A stretch of DNA of 23,924 nt from an uncultured Clostridia bacterium (GTDB lineage: Bacteria > Bacillota > Clostridia > Christensenellales > UBA1242), in assembly GCA_934747775.1 (NCBI GenBank), contig CAKVHA010000013.1, positions 1-23,924 on the forward strand, given 5' to 3'. Shown here in pieces: positions 1-7,244 of this stretch. Within the stretch, counting starts at the first letter, position 1. Every line of letters begins with the position of its first letter. The position numbers and the translations under genes were made by a program. The notes beneath the pieces were generated by a model. It saw only the letters and a program-made list of their open reading frames with translations, was not told where the DNA came from and searched no databases.

Positions 1-640
1 CATTTAGCGAGCCGCCATATAGTAGCACAATTTCGCCAGTTGTTATGTCGTACTCCTTTGCTAAATATTCTTTTATAAACTTAGCCATTTCTTGAGCTTG
101 TTTGCTGGTTGCTGAAACGCCAGTACCTATTGCCCAAACTGGCTCGTAGGCAAACACAATCTTTTTAACTTCGCTTGCGGTTAAGTCTTTTAAACCTTCC
201 GCCAATTGAGTTTTTATTACCTTTTTAGCCAAGCCTTTATCGCGCTCGTCCTTTGTTTCGCCAAAGCACAAAATTGGCTTTAATCCTTCCTTAATTAGCG
301 CTTTAACTTTTAGGTTTACTTTTTCGTTTGTTTCGTTGTCGTAAGTGCGGCGTTCACTATGTCCAACAATGCAAGTTTTGCAGCCAAAATCTTTTAGCAT
401 TTCCACGCTAACTTCGCCCGTAAAAGCACCTTTTGTTTCAAAATGGCAATTTTCTGCGCCATACAAAACTTTTGATTTTTTTAAAGCTTTTGCGGCTAAT
501 CCCATATATGGGTATGGAATACTAACACACACAACATTTTCGGAGTTTTTTGCAATTTTATCTAGTTTTTTAAAATATTCTTCAAAACCACAAGCGGGTT
601 TATTCATTTTTAAATTTCCAAATAAATATAATTTTTTCAT
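1..640 (-). CDS. tpiA: Triosephosphate isomerase, 3' end beyond the left edge (partial)
   Basis: Interconverts dihydroxyacetone phosphate and glyceraldehyde 3-phosphate in cytoplasmic glycolysis. My translation of the minus strand from the ATG at 640-638 gives 213 residues before the edge; the family is usually about 250, so roughly 40 C-terminal residues are missing. Visible family signatures are GNLKMN with the substrate lysine at 11, VGHSERR with the electrophilic histidine at 94, AYEPVWAIGTG with the catalytic glutamate at 166, and YGGSLN in the phosphate-binding loop. The near-universal tryptophan of GNWKMN is leucine here. The start lies 3 bases after the pgk stop, and an AGGATAGG ribosome binding site lies inside the end of pgk, so the two genes are almost certainly cotranscribed and translationally coupled. 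The product assignment is very secure. Confidence 0.96.
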   Translation of the reverse strand, partial: MKKLYLFGNLKMNKPACGFEEYFKKLDKIAKNSENVVCVSIPYPYMGLAAKALKKSKVLYGAENCHFETKGAFTGEVSVEMLKDFGCKTCIVGHSERRTYDNETNEKVNLKVKALIKEGLKPILCFGETKDERDKGLAKKVIKTQLAEGLKDLTASEVKKIVFAYEPVWAIGTGVSATSKQAQEMAKFIKEYLAKEYDITTGEIVLLYGGSLN

Positions 641-643
641 ATG

Positions 644-1831
644 TTAACCTATCCTATTTTCAATAATATCAACAGCTGGCAAAACCTTGCCTTCTAGCAG
701 TTTCATACTAGCACCGCCGCCAGTAGAAATGTGGGTGATTTTTTTCTCAAACCCCATATGCGTAATTGCCGAAGCACTGTCGCCGCCACCCACAATTGAA
801 ATTGCGTGACTTTTTGCAACAGCTTTTGCCACTTTGTATGTGCCAGTTGCAAATACTGGGTTTTCAAAAACACCCATTGGACCATTCCAGACTATGGTTT
901 TTGCCTTCTTTATTGCTTTTGCAAAAAGCTTTATAGTCTTTTTGCCAATATCTAAGCCCATTTTGCTCTTTGGAACATCAATTTCTTTTAAGTATTCGCC
1001 GTCTTTTGCGTTAATGTCGCTAGCAACAACCACGTCTACCGGCAACAACACTTCAACGCCTTTTTGTTTTGCTTTTTCTAGTGCTTGTTTGCACATTTCA
1101 AGTTGTTCGTCATCAACAAGAGAGTTGCCAATGTTTTTGCCCATTGCTTTTAGAAATGTAAATGCCATTCCGCCACCAACTACTACTGTGTCCGCCTTAT
1201 CAATAAGCGTGTTAATAAGTCCCAACTTGTCTGCCACCTTAGCACCGCCAAGAATAGCAACAAATGGACGTTTTGGGTTGTCAATATTTCCACAAATCAT
1301 TTTTAGCTCTTTTTCAATTAAAAAACCAATTGCGTTTGGCAAAAGTTTTGCAACGCCATATGTTGATGCGTGTTTGCGGTGTGCTGTGCCAAATGCGTCG
1401 TTTACATAAATGTCGCCAAGAGCGGCAAGTTTTTCAGCAAAATCCTTATCGTTTTCTTCTTCGCCAGCGTCATAACGCAAATTTTCTAAAAGCAACACTT
1501 CTCCGCTTTTTAGGTTTTTAGCCAAGTTTTTTGCATTTTCCCCAACAACATCGCTTGAAAAATACACCTTTCTATTTGGCATTAATTCACATACTCTTTC
1601 ATACACAGGTTTTAGCGAAAACTCTGGCACGGGTTTTCCGTCTGGGCGACCCAAGTGGCTCATTAAAATTACAGCCGCACCTTTGTTTAGCAAGTAATTT
1701 ATTGTAGGCAAAGCTTCCTTAATGCGTGTGTCGTCGCTAATTACGCCATTTTTTAGCGGAACATTAAAGTCCACCCTAACTAGCACTTTTTTATTTAAAA
1801 CATCTAAATCTTCAATGGTTTTTTTCTCCAT
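644..1831 (-). CDS. pgk: Phosphoglycerate kinase
   Basis: Transfers phosphate between 1,3-bisphosphoglycerate and ADP in glycolysis, in the cytoplasm. The 395-residue protein is full length for the family. The N-terminal substrate half shows RVDFNVPL (R19, D21, N23), HLGRP (H59, R62), ENLRYDAGEEEND and VNDAFGTAHRKHAS. The C-terminal nucleotide half shows GGAKVADKL, NGPMGVFE, GGGDSASA and STGGGASMKLLEGK. The ATG is preceded by AAAGGGGA at a good distance. tpiA follows after 3 bases. Glyceraldehyde-3-phosphate dehydrogenase, often directly upstream of pgk, is not here: the upstream neighbour is a dusB-type gene with its own terminator, so pgk-tpiA has its own promoter. Confidence 0.98.
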   Translation of the reverse strand: MEKKTIEDLDVLNKKVLVRVDFNVPLKNGVISDDTRIKEALPTINYLLNKGAAVILMSHLGRPDGKPVPEFSLKPVYERVCELMPNRKVYFSSDVVGENAKNLAKNLKSGEVLLLENLRYDAGEEENDKDFAEKLAALGDIYVNDAFGTAHRKHASTYGVAKLLPNAIGFLIEKELKMICGNIDNPKRPFVAILGGAKVADKLGLINTLIDKADTVVVGGGMAFTFLKAMGKNIGNSLVDDEQLEMCKQALEKAKQKGVEVLLPVDVVVASDINAKDGEYLKEIDVPKSKMGLDIGKKTIKLFAKAIKKAKTIVWNGPMGVFENPVFATGTYKVAKAVAKSHAISIVGGGDSASAITHMGFEKKITHISTGGGASMKLLEGKVLPAVDIIENRIG

Positions 1832-1861
1832 AATTATCCCCTTTATTATATTATTAGTTTT

Positions 1862-1890
1862 AGTTTATTATATTAATAAAATTTTAGCAA
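1862..1890 (-). promoter_or_regulatory. Probable sigma-A promoter of pgk-tpiA
   Basis: On the minus strand a TTGCTA -35 box (1890-1885) and a TAAACT -10 box (1867-1862) are separated by exactly 17 bases, about 30 bases upstream of the pgk start. The 15-mer TTTATTTGCTAAAAT covering the -35 box recurs identically at the fba promoter. Another AT-rich hexamer could serve as -10. Confidence 0.5.
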
Positions 1891-1901
1891 ATAAATAAAA
1901 T

Positions 1902-1931
1902 AAAAAAATGGAAAATATAAAAATTTTCCAT
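1902..1931 (-). terminator. Intrinsic terminator of the dusB-type gene
   Basis: About 20 bases past the stop codon, minus-strand RNA can form a 9-bp stem (ATGGAAAAT pairing with ATTTTCCAT, 6-base loop) followed by seven U. The stem is AT-rich, so termination may be incomplete. Confidence 0.65.
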
Positions 1932-1950
1932 AAAAATCAATAATTCTTAG

Positions 1951-2895
1951 TTACTCTACCATATTGCCGCTATAAAAATCGTCTATCATTTTTACTACAT
2001 TATCTAGTTTTGGCTCGTTTACAACTTTTACCCTAAGTTTTGTAACATTGCGCTCATCTCTAACGTACCACAAAATGTGTTTTCGCATATGCTTAACTAC
2101 AAAAGTTTCTGGAAAATATTTACGCAAAATGGCAATATGTTTTTTGATATAATAACTTTGTGAAAGCGTGTTTTTTTTGCCTAAAATTTCGGTAAACACA
2201 TATGGTCTGCCAAGAGCCGCTCTGCCCACCATAACAGCCGCACAGCCCGTAAACTGCTTCATGTGCTCATATGATGCTTTATCGCATACGTCGCCATTTC
2301 CAATAACAGGAATGTTTACAGCATCCACAACTTGTTTTATTATATCTAAATCCGCAGTTCCGCCGTACAGCTGCTCTTTTGTGCGGGCGTGAATTGTAAT
2401 TGCGCTAGCACCTGCCCTTTCGCACATTTTAGCAAATTCAACCGCATTTATGTGGTCGTTATCCCACCCTGCTCTAAACTTAACCGTTATAGGTTTGTCG
2501 CTCACTTTAACGCACGCTTTTATAATTTCTTCCGCAAGATTAATATCTTTCATTAAAGCTGCGCCTTGTCCGTTTTTTACAATTTTTGGTGCTGGGCAAC
2601 CCATATTAATGTCTATAATATCAAACTTTTTTAACGCATCGCACACGCACGCTTTTGCCATTATATCTGGCTCGTTTCCAAAAAGTTGAACAATTTTAAT
2701 TTTTTCGTTTTCGGCGGTGGCAAGCATTGCAAGAGTTTTTTCGTTGTTAAAAACAAGTGCTTTTGCACTTATTAGTTCGGTCACCCCAGCATCTGCGCCC
2801 GAGTCTATGGCAAGACTGCGAAATCCAACATCGGTCACATCTGCCATAGGGGCAAGTATTAAGTTGTTTTTAAAAACAATATTCTTAATTTTCAT
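1951..2895 (-). CDS. dusB: tRNA-dihydrouridine synthase, DusB type
   Basis: FMN-dependent enzyme that reduces uridine to dihydrouridine in tRNA, in the cytoplasm. The 314 residues match the usual family length. Motifs in order: APMADVTDVGFR near 15-26 (FMN site), TELISAKAL, NMGCPAPKIVKNGQGAALM with the catalytic cysteine at 100, ITVKFRAGW, ITIHARTKEQLYGG, VIGNGDV, and AVMVGRAALGRPYVF for phosphate binding, then a helical RNA-binding C-terminus. No clear Shine-Dalgarno sequence precedes the ATG, which is unusual here, but the N-terminal context fits the family and no better start is visible. It lies between the HU terminator and its own terminator, so it is probably monocistronic. The subfamily (DusB rather than another Dus) is less certain than the reaction. 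Confidence 0.92.
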   Translation of the reverse strand: MKIKNIVFKNNLILAPMADVTDVGFRSLAIDSGADAGVTELISAKALVFNNEKTLAMLATAENEKIKIVQLFGNEPDIMAKACVCDALKKFDIIDINMGCPAPKIVKNGQGAALMKDINLAEEIIKACVKVSDKPITVKFRAGWDNDHINAVEFAKMCERAGASAITIHARTKEQLYGGTADLDIIKQVVDAVNIPVIGNGDVCDKASYEHMKQFTGCAAVMVGRAALGRPYVFTEILGKKNTLSQSYYIKKHIAILRKYFPETFVVKHMRKHILWYVRDERNVTKLRVKVVNEPKLDNVVKMIDDFYSGNMVE

Positions 2896-2970
2896 ATCAA
2901 AAATATATCACACTTTTTGTTTTATTTCAATAAATTATTTATGCAAAAATAAATTTACAACACTAAAAAC

Positions 2971-2999
2971 AAAAAAGTCACGGACTAAACGCCGTGACC
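2971..2999 (-). terminator. Strong intrinsic terminator of the HU gene
   Basis: Downstream of the HU stop, minus-strand RNA forms a perfect GC-rich 7-bp stem (GTCACGG / CCGTGAC, 8-base loop) followed by a run of U. It separates HU from the dusB-type gene. Confidence 0.88.
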
Positions 3000-3017
3000 T
3001 ATTTCATTAAAAAATGA

Positions 3018-3296
3018 CTATTTTTTATTAACTGCATCTTTTAATGCTTTAGCAGCCTTAAATACAGGTGCTTTGCTTGCAGGAACTTTAATTACTTCTT
3101 TAGTTCTTGGATTGATGCTATTTCTAGCAGCTCTTTTTCTAACAGCAAATTTGCCAAGACCAGCAATAGCAATTTCGTTACCCTTAACAAGACTTGCAGT
3201 TGTAACTTCAACAAATTCGTCGATTACAGCAGCAACTTCTTTTTGAGTTAAGCCAACTTTATCAGCAATTAATTTTACTAGTTCACTTTTGTTCAT
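3018..3296 (-). CDS. hup: HU family nucleoid DNA-binding protein (canonical copy)
   Basis: Small basic histone-like protein that binds and bends DNA as a dimer. At 92 residues it has the standard family length. It begins MNKSELVKLIADKVGLTQKE; the flexible-arm region reads GLGKFAVRKRAARNSINPRTKEVIKVPASK, with the intercalating proline at the arm tip in NPRT, and it ends FKAAKALKDAVN. AAAGGAG lies 10 bases before the ATG. It has its own extended -10 promoter and strong terminator, as expected for an abundant protein. The gene upstream is a second, divergent HU-like gene. In many Clostridia an HU gene follows spoVT, spoVB and mazG, so this position is conserved. Confidence 0.97.
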   Translation of the reverse strand: MNKSELVKLIADKVGLTQKEVAAVIDEFVEVTTASLVKGNEIAIAGLGKFAVRKRAARNSINPRTKEVIKVPASKAPVFKAAKALKDAVNKK

Positions 3297-3328
3297 TATT
3301 AAAATTCTCCTTTAATTTTGATACCACA

Positions 3329-3358
3329 ATTATAGCAAATAAAATTGCAAAAACCAAA
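3329..3358 (-). promoter_or_regulatory. Extended -10 promoter of the HU gene
   Basis: Minus strand TGCTATAAT (consensus -10 at 3334-3329 with the TGn extension) lies about 33 bases upstream of the ATG. The -35 region is weak (TTGGTT or TTTGGT at about 17 bases), as is common with an extended -10 box. Confidence 0.65.
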
Positions 3359-3427
3359 CAAAATTAGCCATTTTTTGAGAATTTATGACATTATTTTATG
3401 ATTTTTATAAAAATTTAACTAAAAACC

Positions 3428-3700
3428 TTAAAAAATGGCTTGTTTTAAGTTCTTTGCGGGTTTAAAGTACGGCAATTTTGATGCTGGCAAAGTAATCTCC
3501 GATTTTGTTTGCGGATTAAACGCTTTTCGAGCATTTTTGTTTTTAACCTGAAATTTTCCAAATCCAATAAGATTTATATTGTCGCCTTGTTTTAGTGTGT
3601 TGGTCACAATCTGCATAAGTGCGTTTAAACAGTTTCCACATTCTTTTTGAGTAAGCTTGCTAGTTTTGCTTAAATTTTTTACTAATTCCGCTTTATTCAT
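3428..3700 (-). CDS. Second, divergent HU-like DNA-binding protein
   Basis: 90-residue HU/IHF-fold protein, probably cytoplasmic and nucleoid-associated. It keeps the fold landmarks: MNKAELVKNL at the start, LTQKEC, GFGKFQVKNKNARKAFNPQTKSEITLPASK in the DNA-binding arm, and YFKPAKNLKQAI at the end. It clearly differs from the neighbouring HU, for example in two cysteines (21 and 24, CGNC) and an AF in place of SI before the arm-tip NP. GGAGG lies 7 bases before the ATG. The 51-base gap from the flippase stop has no terminator, so it is probably the last gene of the spoVT-flippase transcript. Whether it is an HU paralogue with its own role or a second HU subunit cannot be told from sequence. 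Confidence 0.9.
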   Translation of the reverse strand: MNKAELVKNLSKTSKLTQKECGNCLNALMQIVTNTLKQGDNINLIGFGKFQVKNKNARKAFNPQTKSEITLPASKLPYFKPAKNLKQAIF

Positions 3701-3751
3701 ATACTAACCTCCGTTTTTTTGATTGTGTCCAATAAGCACCCAGCATATACT

Positions 3752-5518
3752 CTAAAACATCTTTTTTCTGGAGAATTTTTTTAAAAACGGAAAATATCGC
3801 TCTTCGGTTTTGCTAAAAGACTTTAAAGCTAAAAGTAAAACAACATACACTACTATGCAAACCACTCCACTAATACCTAAATTAAGCCACTTATTAAGAT
3901 TTATGGTTGCTAGTTTTACACCATATGTAACAGCCGCGGCAATAGCACACGACACAACTGGTACAACCACAAACCGCGTAAAATTGAACTCCAAATTTAA
4001 GGTCTTTTTTATTTCTGTTACACAAAAAATGTCGCAAATCATATAAAACACAATATTGCTAATTATAATGCCAAAAATGTTTATATAATTATTTTTAAGC
4101 AGCACCACCGCAAGCAGTCCCCTAACAACAAGCGCCGCAATCATAATGTTAAACACCCTAAACGGTTTGCCAATAACTTGCATAATTGACACAAAAGTAC
4201 TTAAAAAAGCATTGTAAATTATGCCAGCGCTAGCAACAATTAGCAGTTTGTAAGTATAAGCAAATTCATTTAAAACCGCATTTTCTTTAAAATTGTATAG
4301 TGCGCTAATAATTTGCGGGGCAAACATTACAAAATATGCAAAAATGGGAAGTGCCAAAATAAAGGTTATTTTAATGTAAAAAGCGCTTCGCGTGTTTGTT
4401 TCTTGCACCCTACCCACCGAATACAGCCCAGTAAGATTTGGCATCATAGACGAAGCCAGTGCGCTTGTTATGATAACTGGCAGCGAAATTAACGCACTTA
4501 CAACACCATTGCTTAGTCCATACAAACTGGTTGCTGTATACGATGAAAAGCCACTTTTTGTAAGCAAATTAATAACCATAAAGCTATCAAACAGCGTCAT
4601 TGCAGGAATAACGAGCGACGACAATGTTGTGGGAATTAAGATGTGAAAAATTTGTTTTACCGCCGTGCCAAAAGTGATGTATTTATTATAATTATAAAAA
4701 TACAACACTTTTATTTTTATATATTTTTTCTTGCCGCCAAAAACATTTAAAACTAACACTTTTCTTTTTTTGTAATGAGTTAGTTTTCCAGCCTTAAACT
4801 TACCCACCCTTACAATTTTGGGTTTAATTAATTGCTCTTTAAGTTTTAATGTTTTTTCGTCCTTAACATAAAACTTGTAGTCCATATTTACCTTATGCCA
4901 CGCGTAGTTTACAAACATTATTATAAGTGTTACTACTTCGCTTATTGACACAGCTAAAATTGAACCCATAACAGCGTATTCCACGCCATATTTTAATAAG
5001 CGATATGCTAAAAATAAGCCAACAATCAGTTTAAAAATCTGCTCAAAAATTATTGCCACCGACGACGGAAACATATTTTCAACACCTTGAAAATACCCCT
5101 TAACCACCGAGATTAGTGATGCCGAAACAAGTGCTGGAGCTATTGCAATATAGCCCTTAGTTGCCAAAACATTTCCTTGCAACAAAGCGATATGCTCACT
5201 AAGAATAATTAATATTAATGAAAACAAAAAGCTAGACAAAAAACTTATAAGCACGCCAGCTTTAAAATAATTTGTTTCGTTGCGTTTTAACTTGTTGGCT
5301 CTCGCTTCACTAACCAGTTTTGACACAGCAATACTCACTCCACTGCTACTAAAAACCAAGAGCAGCGAGTATAGCGGAAACACCAAGTAATATAGTCCCA
5401 TACCTGTGCTACCAAGCGCGTTTGTAAGCGGAATTTTGTAAATTGCACCAATAAGCTTTGCGATAAAACCGCCTATTGTTAGTATCAAAACACCCACTAT
5501 AAAAGTTTGTTTTTTCAA
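3752..5518 (-). CDS. SpoVB/YabM-type polysaccharide or lipid-linked oligosaccharide flippase (MOP/MATE superfamily)
   Basis: Polytopic inner-membrane transporter of the MOP superfamily. By family it would move a lipid-linked cell-wall or spore-cortex precursor, but the substrate cannot be read from sequence. The N-terminus (GGFIAKLIGAIYKIPLTNALGSTGMGLYY) and the segment VVKGYFQGVENMFPSSVAIIFEQIFKLIVG are typical of SpoVB/YabM. I see about 12-14 hydrophobic segments. It is 588 residues, longer than the usual 500-540, because a very basic stretch at about 212-288 (rich in K, KKRK, GGKKKYIKIK) sits between the two halves. The start is TTG, overlapping the spoVT stop by 4 bases (TTGA); no other plausible start exists before Met40. 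This order matches the spoVT-yabM order in Bacillus and Clostridia. Confidence 0.88.
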   Translation of the reverse strand: MKKQTFIVGVLILTIGGFIAKLIGAIYKIPLTNALGSTGMGLYYLVFPLYSLLLVFSSSGVSIAVSKLVSEARANKLKRNETNYFKAGVLISFLSSFLFSLILIILSEHIALLQGNVLATKGYIAIAPALVSASLISVVKGYFQGVENMFPSSVAIIFEQIFKLIVGLFLAYRLLKYGVEYAVMGSILAVSISEVVTLIIMFVNYAWHKVNMDYKFYVKDEKTLKLKEQLIKPKIVRVGKFKAGKLTHYKKRKVLVLNVFGGKKKYIKIKVLYFYNYNKYITFGTAVKQIFHILIPTTLSSLVIPAMTLFDSFMVINLLTKSGFSSYTATSLYGLSNGVVSALISLPVIITSALASSMMPNLTGLYSVGRVQETNTRSAFYIKITFILALPIFAYFVMFAPQIISALYNFKENAVLNEFAYTYKLLIVASAGIIYNAFLSTFVSIMQVIGKPFRVFNIMIAALVVRGLLAVVLLKNNYINIFGIIISNIVFYMICDIFCVTEIKKTLNLEFNFTRFVVVPVVSCAIAAAVTYGVKLATINLNKWLNLGISGVVCIVVYVVLLLALKSFSKTEERYFPFLKKFSRKKMF

Positions 5519-6060
5519 TTTTCTAGCTCTTTAGTTAAAAGTTTTGAAACAACTTGCATTGTTTTTATATCTAGCGTTGTGGGTGTAAGGCTAGAACTTA
5601 ACAACACTATTAACCCAATACATTTGCCGTCTAACATAATTGGAATTAACACTTGGCTTGTAAACTTTATTTCTTCACCGTCCACAATTGGCACTAATGT
5701 GGTTTTAAACTCGTTGGACGCCGTGTAATTTTCGGATTTATGTATAATATTTTTAAGTTGGGTGCTAATTTGTTTGTTAAGATAATTTTTTTTAGAAACA
5801 CCTACTGCACAAATAATTTGCTCGTCGTCGGTAAGCAAAATAGGAAAATTTAGAACTTCAAAAAGCACTTCACAAAACTTGCACGCGATATCATTAAGGT
5901 TGTTAATAAGATTGCACTTTTTTAGTTTTATCTCAAAGTTTTCGCCCACAATTATTTCCATAGGAGTTCCTTCTTTTATAAACAAATTACTCCTAATTTC
6001 TTTTGGTATAACAATTCGTCCTAGTTCGTCTACCTTTCGCACCATACCCATATTTTTCAT
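5515..6060 (-). CDS. spoVT: Stage V sporulation protein T (AbrB-type transcriptional regulator)
   Basis: DNA-binding regulator that in Bacillus tunes forespore sigma-G genes. At 181 residues it is close to the Bacillus protein (178). Residues 1-50 form the SpoVT/AbrB swapped-hairpin domain (GMVRKVDELGRIVIPKEIRSNLFIKEGTPMEI). The remainder (55-178) fits the GAF-like ligand domain, with SKKNYLNK matching the SKKDYLNK of Bacillus. The chosen ATG has AAGGTGG 10 bases upstream; ATG codon 4 is a poorer alternative. The flippase gene overlaps its end, so the pair is coupled. The gene suggests sporulation capability or ancestry, though spoVT homologues persist in some non-sporulating Clostridia. Confidence 0.95.
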   Translation of the reverse strand: MKNMGMVRKVDELGRIVIPKEIRSNLFIKEGTPMEIIVGENFEIKLKKCNLINNLNDIACKFCEVLFEVLNFPILLTDDEQIICAVGVSKKNYLNKQISTQLKNIIHKSENYTASNEFKTTLVPIVDGEEIKFTSQVLIPIMLDGKCIGLIVLLSSSLTPTTLDIKTMQVVSKLLTKELEN

Positions 6061-6107
6061 TATGTACTTTCCACCTTTTGTATGTATTTTAGCGGATTAT
6101 TTAGTTT

Positions 6108-6142
6108 TTTGCATAGTACTAAAATTTTCGCCTTAATTACAA
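6108..6142 (-). promoter_or_regulatory. Candidate spoVT promoter containing the TACTATGCAAA motif
   Basis: On the minus strand TTGTAA (6142-6137) is followed after 18 bases by TACTAT (6118-6113), about 53 bases before the spoVT start. TACTAT is the first half of the 11-mer TACTATGCAAA (6118-6108), which recurs through the window. Here it can be read as an ordinary -10 box; no hairpin follows it. Confidence 0.45.
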
Positions 6143-6172
6143 TTAGTATTTTACTAAAATATGGAAATATAC

Positions 6173-6238
6173 AAAAAACACCACCCTAAATAAAGTAAAC
6201 TTAATTAATTTAAAATTCACTTTATTTAAAGCGGTGTT
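6173..6238 (-). terminator. Terminator of the DUF975-type gene
   Basis: About 15 bases after the stop codon, minus-strand RNA can form a long imperfect hairpin: AACACC pairing with GGTGTT at the base, extended by AATAAAGT/ACTTTATT-type pairs, with an AT-rich loop. It is followed by UUUUUU. It separates this gene from spoVT. Confidence 0.75.
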
Positions 6239-6253
6239 TAAAATTTTTAATTA

Positions 6254-7132
6254 TTATTTATTTTCTTTTTTTGTTGATTTTTTTGCTGTCTTTTTAACTT
6301 CGTCAGTTTTTTTAACAGGTTTTTCTTCTTTCTTTTCAGGTTCAACAGTTTCTTCAGCTTTTACTTCGCTAGCAGCAGCTTCTTCTTTAGTAGCAACATC
6401 TTCGCTATTTTCGTTAATGATTTCTACTTTTTTACGACCTTTTCTTGCACTTTTAACTTCTTCGTAGTACAAAACTTCTTGGAAAAACAATTCATTAGCT
6501 ACGTGATAATAAACTGTAATGATACTCCAAATAAGAGTTGTAACAATGTAGCCTAAGCCAAACATTAAAATAGAAAGTGCAATGTTGCTGCCCCAGAACT
6601 TAATTCCAAATAGGAACAATATTCCGCCAATGAAGGCTGCAATAATATAGAACACCCAGAAGAAAGTTTTGTAAGCAAACATACTAGCAATATTGCCAGT
6701 CATTTTTTTGCCACATTCTTTTAATGCAGCGCCTGGTTCTGAAGTTTTTTCTTTTTCAGCAACAAATAAAGACATTGAAAAGTATGCAATTAAAATTGCA
6801 CCTGGAACAATAGCCAAAACCGTGCCTACAACAAACATACAGATCATTAATGCACCAAGGAAAATTTCTACCCAAGGTTCTTTAAATTCACTAAAAAGCA
6901 AAGCATAATTAGGGTTTTCGTTGTTAATTAATGCTCTCATATATCTAATATAACCTGTTTGGAAAACACCAAACAACAATACAGCAAGTGGAATTGCATA
7001 AACAGTAAACACGCAAAGCATTAATGGTGCAACCATAATAAGAGTGGCTAAAAGGGCTTTTCCGAATTTACCTTTTACTTTTTGACCTGCTACTTTAATA
7101 AAATCCATACTGGTTTTACTAACATTTGTCAT
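6254..7132 (-). CDS. DUF975-like polytopic membrane protein with a charged Lys/Glu C-terminal tail
   Basis: Membrane protein of unknown function. Hydrophobic segments lie at about 25-60, 90-122, 155-180 and 185-215. The core shows DUF975-like features: GYIRYMRALINNENPNYALLFSEFK between the first segments, an IVPG turn, and YFSMSLFVAEKE followed by ALKECGKKMTGN. The last 65 or so residues are a low-complexity cytoplasmic-looking tail of K, E, A and V ending KKSTKKENK. The open frame extends to an ATG at 7141, but GGAGG (7146-7142) directly abuts it; the same GGAGG is 9 bases from the ATG at 7132, so I place the start there (292 residues). An extended -10 promoter lies just upstream. Family assignment is moderate; the membrane nature is certain. 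Confidence 0.82.
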   Translation of the reverse strand: MTNVSKTSMDFIKVAGQKVKGKFGKALLATLIMVAPLMLCVFTVYAIPLAVLLFGVFQTGYIRYMRALINNENPNYALLFSEFKEPWVEIFLGALMICMFVVGTVLAIVPGAILIAYFSMSLFVAEKEKTSEPGAALKECGKKMTGNIASMFAYKTFFWVFYIIAAFIGGILFLFGIKFWGSNIALSILMFGLGYIVTTLIWSIITVYYHVANELFFQEVLYYEEVKSARKGRKKVEIINENSEDVATKEEAAASEVKAEETVEPEKKEEKPVKKTDEVKKTAKKSTKKENK

Positions 7133-7158
7133 AAAACTCATCCTCCATTTACACTACA

Positions 7159-7187
7159 ATTATATCAACAAATTGTAATATTTCAAA
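7159..7187 (-). promoter_or_regulatory. Extended -10 promoter of the DUF975-like gene
   Basis: Minus strand TGATATAAT (-10 box 7164-7159 with TGn) lies about 27 bases upstream of the chosen start. A weak -35 (TTTGAA, 7187-7182) sits 17 bases further up. Confidence 0.6.
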
Positions 7188-7244
7188 ACTATTTAACAAG
7201 ATTTTTAAATTTTTATTAATTTTATTTGTGAAAAACCAACAACT

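Noticed and set aside
834..1409. 191-codon plus-strand open frame across pgk
   Set aside because: It is the antisense shadow of the clearly real pgk gene, with no ribosome binding site and no recognisable protein features.
3366..3440. Inverted AGCCATTTTTT / AAAAAATGGCT around the end of the divergent HU gene
   Set aside because: The arms are over 50 bases apart and AT-rich, and one lies inside the coding region; unlikely to act as a terminator.
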